Assembly: GCA_027297825.1 (NCBI GenBank)
Contig: JAPUHH010000029.1
Location: 1-7,560, forward strand
From: Gammaproteobacteria bacterium
Lineage (GTDB): Bacteria > Pseudomonadota > Gammaproteobacteria > UBA4575
Direction: 5' to 3'
DNA: 7,560 nucleotides
The notes beneath the pieces are model-generated. The model was not told the DNA's origin, did no database searches, and saw only the letters and a list, made by a program, of their open reading frames with translations. Below, in pieces: positions 5,320 to 7,560 of this stretch. The first letter of the stretch is position 1, and every line of letters begins with the position of its first letter. The position numbers and the translations under genes were made by a program.

Positions 5320-6174
5320 ACTGGAATCAGTCGCTAAAGGTGGTCTTTTAGGTGGCGCATCAAATTCAATTTGCTCAGCACCATTGTAAACAAGAAAGGC
5401 GCGCCCCTTTGCTCTAGCAATCATGATAATCCCTAAATCACGTGCAAGTTCTAAACCCATATGTGTGACGCCAGAGCGAGATAACAATACCGGTATCCCC
5501 ATATGCGCAGACTTCATGACCATTTCAGAAGTTAAGCGGCCGGTGGTATAGAATATTTTGTCGTTGCCTGTAGTATGTTCTAACCACATCCATCCTGATA
5601 TGGCATCAGCAGCATTGTGTCTGCCTACATCTTCAACAAACTTTAAAATTTCAGTGTTATAACAGAGTGCACATCCATGCACAGCACCGGCACGCTTATA
5701 TATTTCATTGAAGCGAGTAATTTCTGTGAGTAACGCATATATCTTTGATTGCTTGATGGTTACGGATGGCAGTTTAGCGTCGTAAAGTTTATCTAGGGTA
5801 CAGCTAAACACAGTGCCTTGTCCGCAGCCGGAAGTTACGATGCGGTTTTTAAGTTTTTCTCCCCAATCGGTAATTTCTTTGCCAGCTTTGGTGACCACTG
5901 CAACGGTTTCTTTGTCCCAATTCACATTGACGGATTCAATGTCATTAATATTTTCTAATAAGCGTTGATTGCGTAAATATCCCAATGCTAATTCTTCGGG
6001 GTGAGTGCCTAAAGTCATCAAGGTGACGACCTCTCGATCATTTACTTTCAGTGTGAGGGGGGATTCACCCGCAACATGCACCTTGCGTGGTTCATTGAAT
6101 TGACTAATGGCAGTGACTTCGTGTGTGGGCGCCAGACCTTGTTGCGACATTTGTGGTCGATTGTTTGTTGTCAT
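5314..6174 (-). CDS. fdhD: Formate dehydrogenase accessory sulfurtransferase FdhD
   Basis: FdhD transfers sulfur from the cysteine desulfurase IscS to the molybdenum/tungsten bis-MGD cofactor before it is inserted into formate dehydrogenase; it acts in the cytosol. The 286-residue product is of normal length. Recognisable motifs are GESPLTLKVNDREV (36-49), THPEELALGYL (57-67), the flexible catalytic loop TSGCGQGT (C117), AGAVHGCALC (162-171), EDVGRHNAADA (181-191) and TTGRLTSEMVMKSAHMGIPVLLSRSG (210-235). The E. coli protein has a C-x-x-C pair in the catalytic loop; here only the first cysteine is present, with another at C125. The lysine usual after HNA-x-D is alanine, a type I associate with betaproteobacteria. 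The ATG at 6174 is 4 bp after the radA stop, so the two are probably one transcript. No formate dehydrogenase gene lies in the window, so its client is encoded elsewhere. Confidence 0.95.
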   Translation of the reverse strand: MTTNNRPQMSQQGLAPTHEVTAISQFNEPRKVHVAGESPLTLKVNDREVVTLMTLGTHPEELALGYLRNQRLLENINDIESVNVNWDKETVAVVTKAGKEITDWGEKLKNRIVTSGCGQGTVFSCTLDKLYDAKLPSVTIKQSKIYALLTEITRFNEIYKRAGAVHGCALCYNTEILKFVEDVGRHNAADAISGWMWLEHTTGNDKIFYTTGRLTSEMVMKSAHMGIPVLLSRSGVTHMGLELARDLGIIMIARAKGRAFLVYNGAEQIEFDAPPKRPPLATDSSR

Positions 6175-6178
6175 CGGT

Positions 6179-7531
6179 TTAGCCGAGTTGTTCCATCGCT
6201 TGGCTGAGCTGATCGACGCCGATGACTTCGATACCGCTTAGCTTAGTTTTAGGTTGGTTGGCCATTGGGATGATCGCTTTGGTAAAGCCATGCTCTTTAG
6301 CTTCTTTTAAGCGCGCTAAACCGTTATAGACCGGGCGTATTTCGCCAGTAAGCCCGACTTCTCCAAACACGGCGAGATTAGGGTCTAAGGCTTGGTCTCG
6401 AAAACTGGAATAGGCTGCAAGTAAAACCGCAAGATCTGCACTGGTTTCTTTTAATTGCACGCCACCAACAATGTTCACAAATACATCTTTGTCGTAAATA
6501 GCGATACCACCATGTCGATGTAGAATGGCGAGTAACATCGTCAAGCGGTTCTGCTCAATGCCTAGTGAAACGCGTCTTGGCTGGCCGGTAGGGGTGTCAT
6601 CCACTAAGGTTTGAACTTCTAATAACAGTGGCCTAGTGCCTTCGCAAGAAACCGTGATAACACTTCCTGGAGTATTGCTACTGCGCTGTGATAAAAAAAT
6701 AGCAGATGGGTTTTTTACGCCTTTAAGTCCGGTATCTTGCATGGCAAATACGCCTAACTCATTGACTGCACCAAAGCGATTCTTTACGGCACGCAACACA
6801 CGATAGCGACCACCTTCATCGCCTTCAAAATATAAAACGGTATCGACAACATGCTCAAGTATACGTGGACCTGCAATGGATCCATCTTTGGTTACATGGC
6901 CGACTACAAATACCGTGGTATTGGTTTGTTTTGCAAATTGCGTTATTTGATTGGCACACTCTCTTACTTGGGTAACTGAACCTGCCGCCGATGGTGTTCT
7001 TTCGGAAGACAAAGTCTGAATCGAGTCAATTACCATGATGTTGGGACGTTCGCGCATGGCGTTGGCAAGAATTTCTTCCAGATGCACCGAGGCCAGTACG
7101 CGTAGTTTGCAATCTTTATAACCCAGACGCTCGGCACGCAATGCGACTTGTTGTAAAGATTCTTCCCCCGTCACGTATAAAGCGCGTTCTCGTTCTAGCG
7201 AGCAAAGTACTTGTAATAATAATGTGGATTTGCCGATGCCAGGGTTGCCGCCGACAAGAATTACAGAGCCGGTGACGATGCCTCCACCGAGCACGCGATC
7301 TAGTTCAGCTAGAGGGGTTTGAATGCGCTCGTGCGATTCAAAGCTTATGTCGTTGATAGTTTGAACTTCAGCAGCAGCACCTGCGTTAGCTATGGAGGTG
7401 ATTTTGCGCTGCGTAAAAACAGCAGCTTGTTTTTCAATGGTATTCCAGGCGCCGCAATCCGAGCACTGTCCCATCCATTTGGAAAATAACCCAGAGCATT
7501 CAGTACATACAAAGCTTAGTTCTTTAGCCAT
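6179..7531 (-). CDS. radA: DNA repair protein RadA (Sms)
   Basis: RadA is a hexameric, RecA-like ATPase that promotes branch migration and processing of recombination intermediates in DNA repair; it is cytosolic. The 450-residue product has the full family layout: a four-cysteine zinc finger (C9-x2-C12, C23-x2-C26), a RecA-like ATPase core with Walker A GGNPGIGKST (94-103) and Walker B IMVIDS (165-170), the RadA-specific KNRFG motif (250-254), and a C-terminal Lon-protease-like domain (about 270-450, with GEVGLTGEIRPV) without a protease active site. Walker A has Asn where GGDPGIGKST is more usual; the catalytic Lys101 and Ser102 are intact. The frame opens at a TTG at 7552, but GGAG directly abuts that codon, and family proteins begin MAK just before the zinc finger, so I chose the ATG at 7531. 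The upstream promoter lies outside the window. fdhD follows after 4 bp. Confidence 0.97.
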   Translation of the reverse strand: MAKELSFVCTECSGLFSKWMGQCSDCGAWNTIEKQAAVFTQRKITSIANAGAAAEVQTINDISFESHERIQTPLAELDRVLGGGIVTGSVILVGGNPGIGKSTLLLQVLCSLERERALYVTGEESLQQVALRAERLGYKDCKLRVLASVHLEEILANAMRERPNIMVIDSIQTLSSERTPSAAGSVTQVRECANQITQFAKQTNTTVFVVGHVTKDGSIAGPRILEHVVDTVLYFEGDEGGRYRVLRAVKNRFGAVNELGVFAMQDTGLKGVKNPSAIFLSQRSSNTPGSVITVSCEGTRPLLLEVQTLVDDTPTGQPRRVSLGIEQNRLTMLLAILHRHGGIAIYDKDVFVNIVGGVQLKETSADLAVLLAAYSSFRDQALDPNLAVFGEVGLTGEIRPVYNGLARLKEAKEHGFTKAIIPMANQPKTKLSGIEVIGVDQLSQAMEQLG

Positions 7532-7560
7532 ACAGATATTGTACTCGATCAACTCCGTAA

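Noticed and set aside
5274..5337. AGAGGAG followed by GTG and an 18-codon ORF on the plus strand
   Set aside because: The purine run has no spacing to the GTG at 5281, the ORF runs antisense into the fdhD end, and no known small protein is recognised.
7532..7552. TTG-started seven-residue extension of RadA
   Set aside because: Its GGAG directly touches the codon, and RadA proteins begin at MAK just before the zinc finger.

Overview
The window reads as a chromosomal segment of a proteobacterium with moderate to low GC. The protein sequences of RadA, FdhD, DXS, IspA and the Fe-S/DUF3501 pair look most like those of betaproteobacteria (Nitrosomonadales/Methylophilales-like). This is a judgement from remembered family sequences, not a search. 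Genes are tightly packed and no mobile element, tRNA, rRNA or CRISPR array is seen. There is no gene-free stretch longer than about 200 bases.

Layout. Positions 1-2518 (minus strand) hold xseB-ispA-dxs, the classic proteobacterial order. It encodes the small subunit of exonuclease VII, farnesyl diphosphate synthase and DXP synthase, and dxs is cut by the window edge. A 161-bp divergent intergenic region (2519-2679) carries a good promoter for the plus-strand gene at 2680, with a perfect 17-bp palindrome between its -35 and -10 elements. Positions 2680-5117 (plus strand) hold a short rubrerythrin without a rubredoxin domain, a hairpin terminator, a GlpC/HdrB-like Fe-S protein broken by a one-base frameshift, and a DUF3501 gene. 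A convergent intergenic region (5118-5313) contains a striking nested inverted repeat of about 145 bp. Positions 5314-7531 (minus strand) hold radA followed, 4 bp later, by fdhD.

How the genes fit together. xseB-ispA-dxs combines two isoprenoid steps (DXP formation and C15 prenyl diphosphate synthesis) with a DNA-repair subunit. The rubrerythrin/Fe-S protein/DUF3501 neighbourhood is the least understood part. It plausibly forms a peroxide-reduction module in which the Fe-S protein supplies electrons that a rubredoxin domain would otherwise deliver, but this is inference. radA-fdhD pairs a recombination ATPase with the sulfurtransferase that activates formate dehydrogenase; no formate dehydrogenase subunit lies in the window.

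Main points for a second look: the frameshift exactly after a predicted Fe-S ligand cysteine, the palindromic operator in the rubrerythrin promoter, the nested palindrome at 5128-5272, and the uncharacterised rubrerythrin/Fe-S/DUF3501 module.
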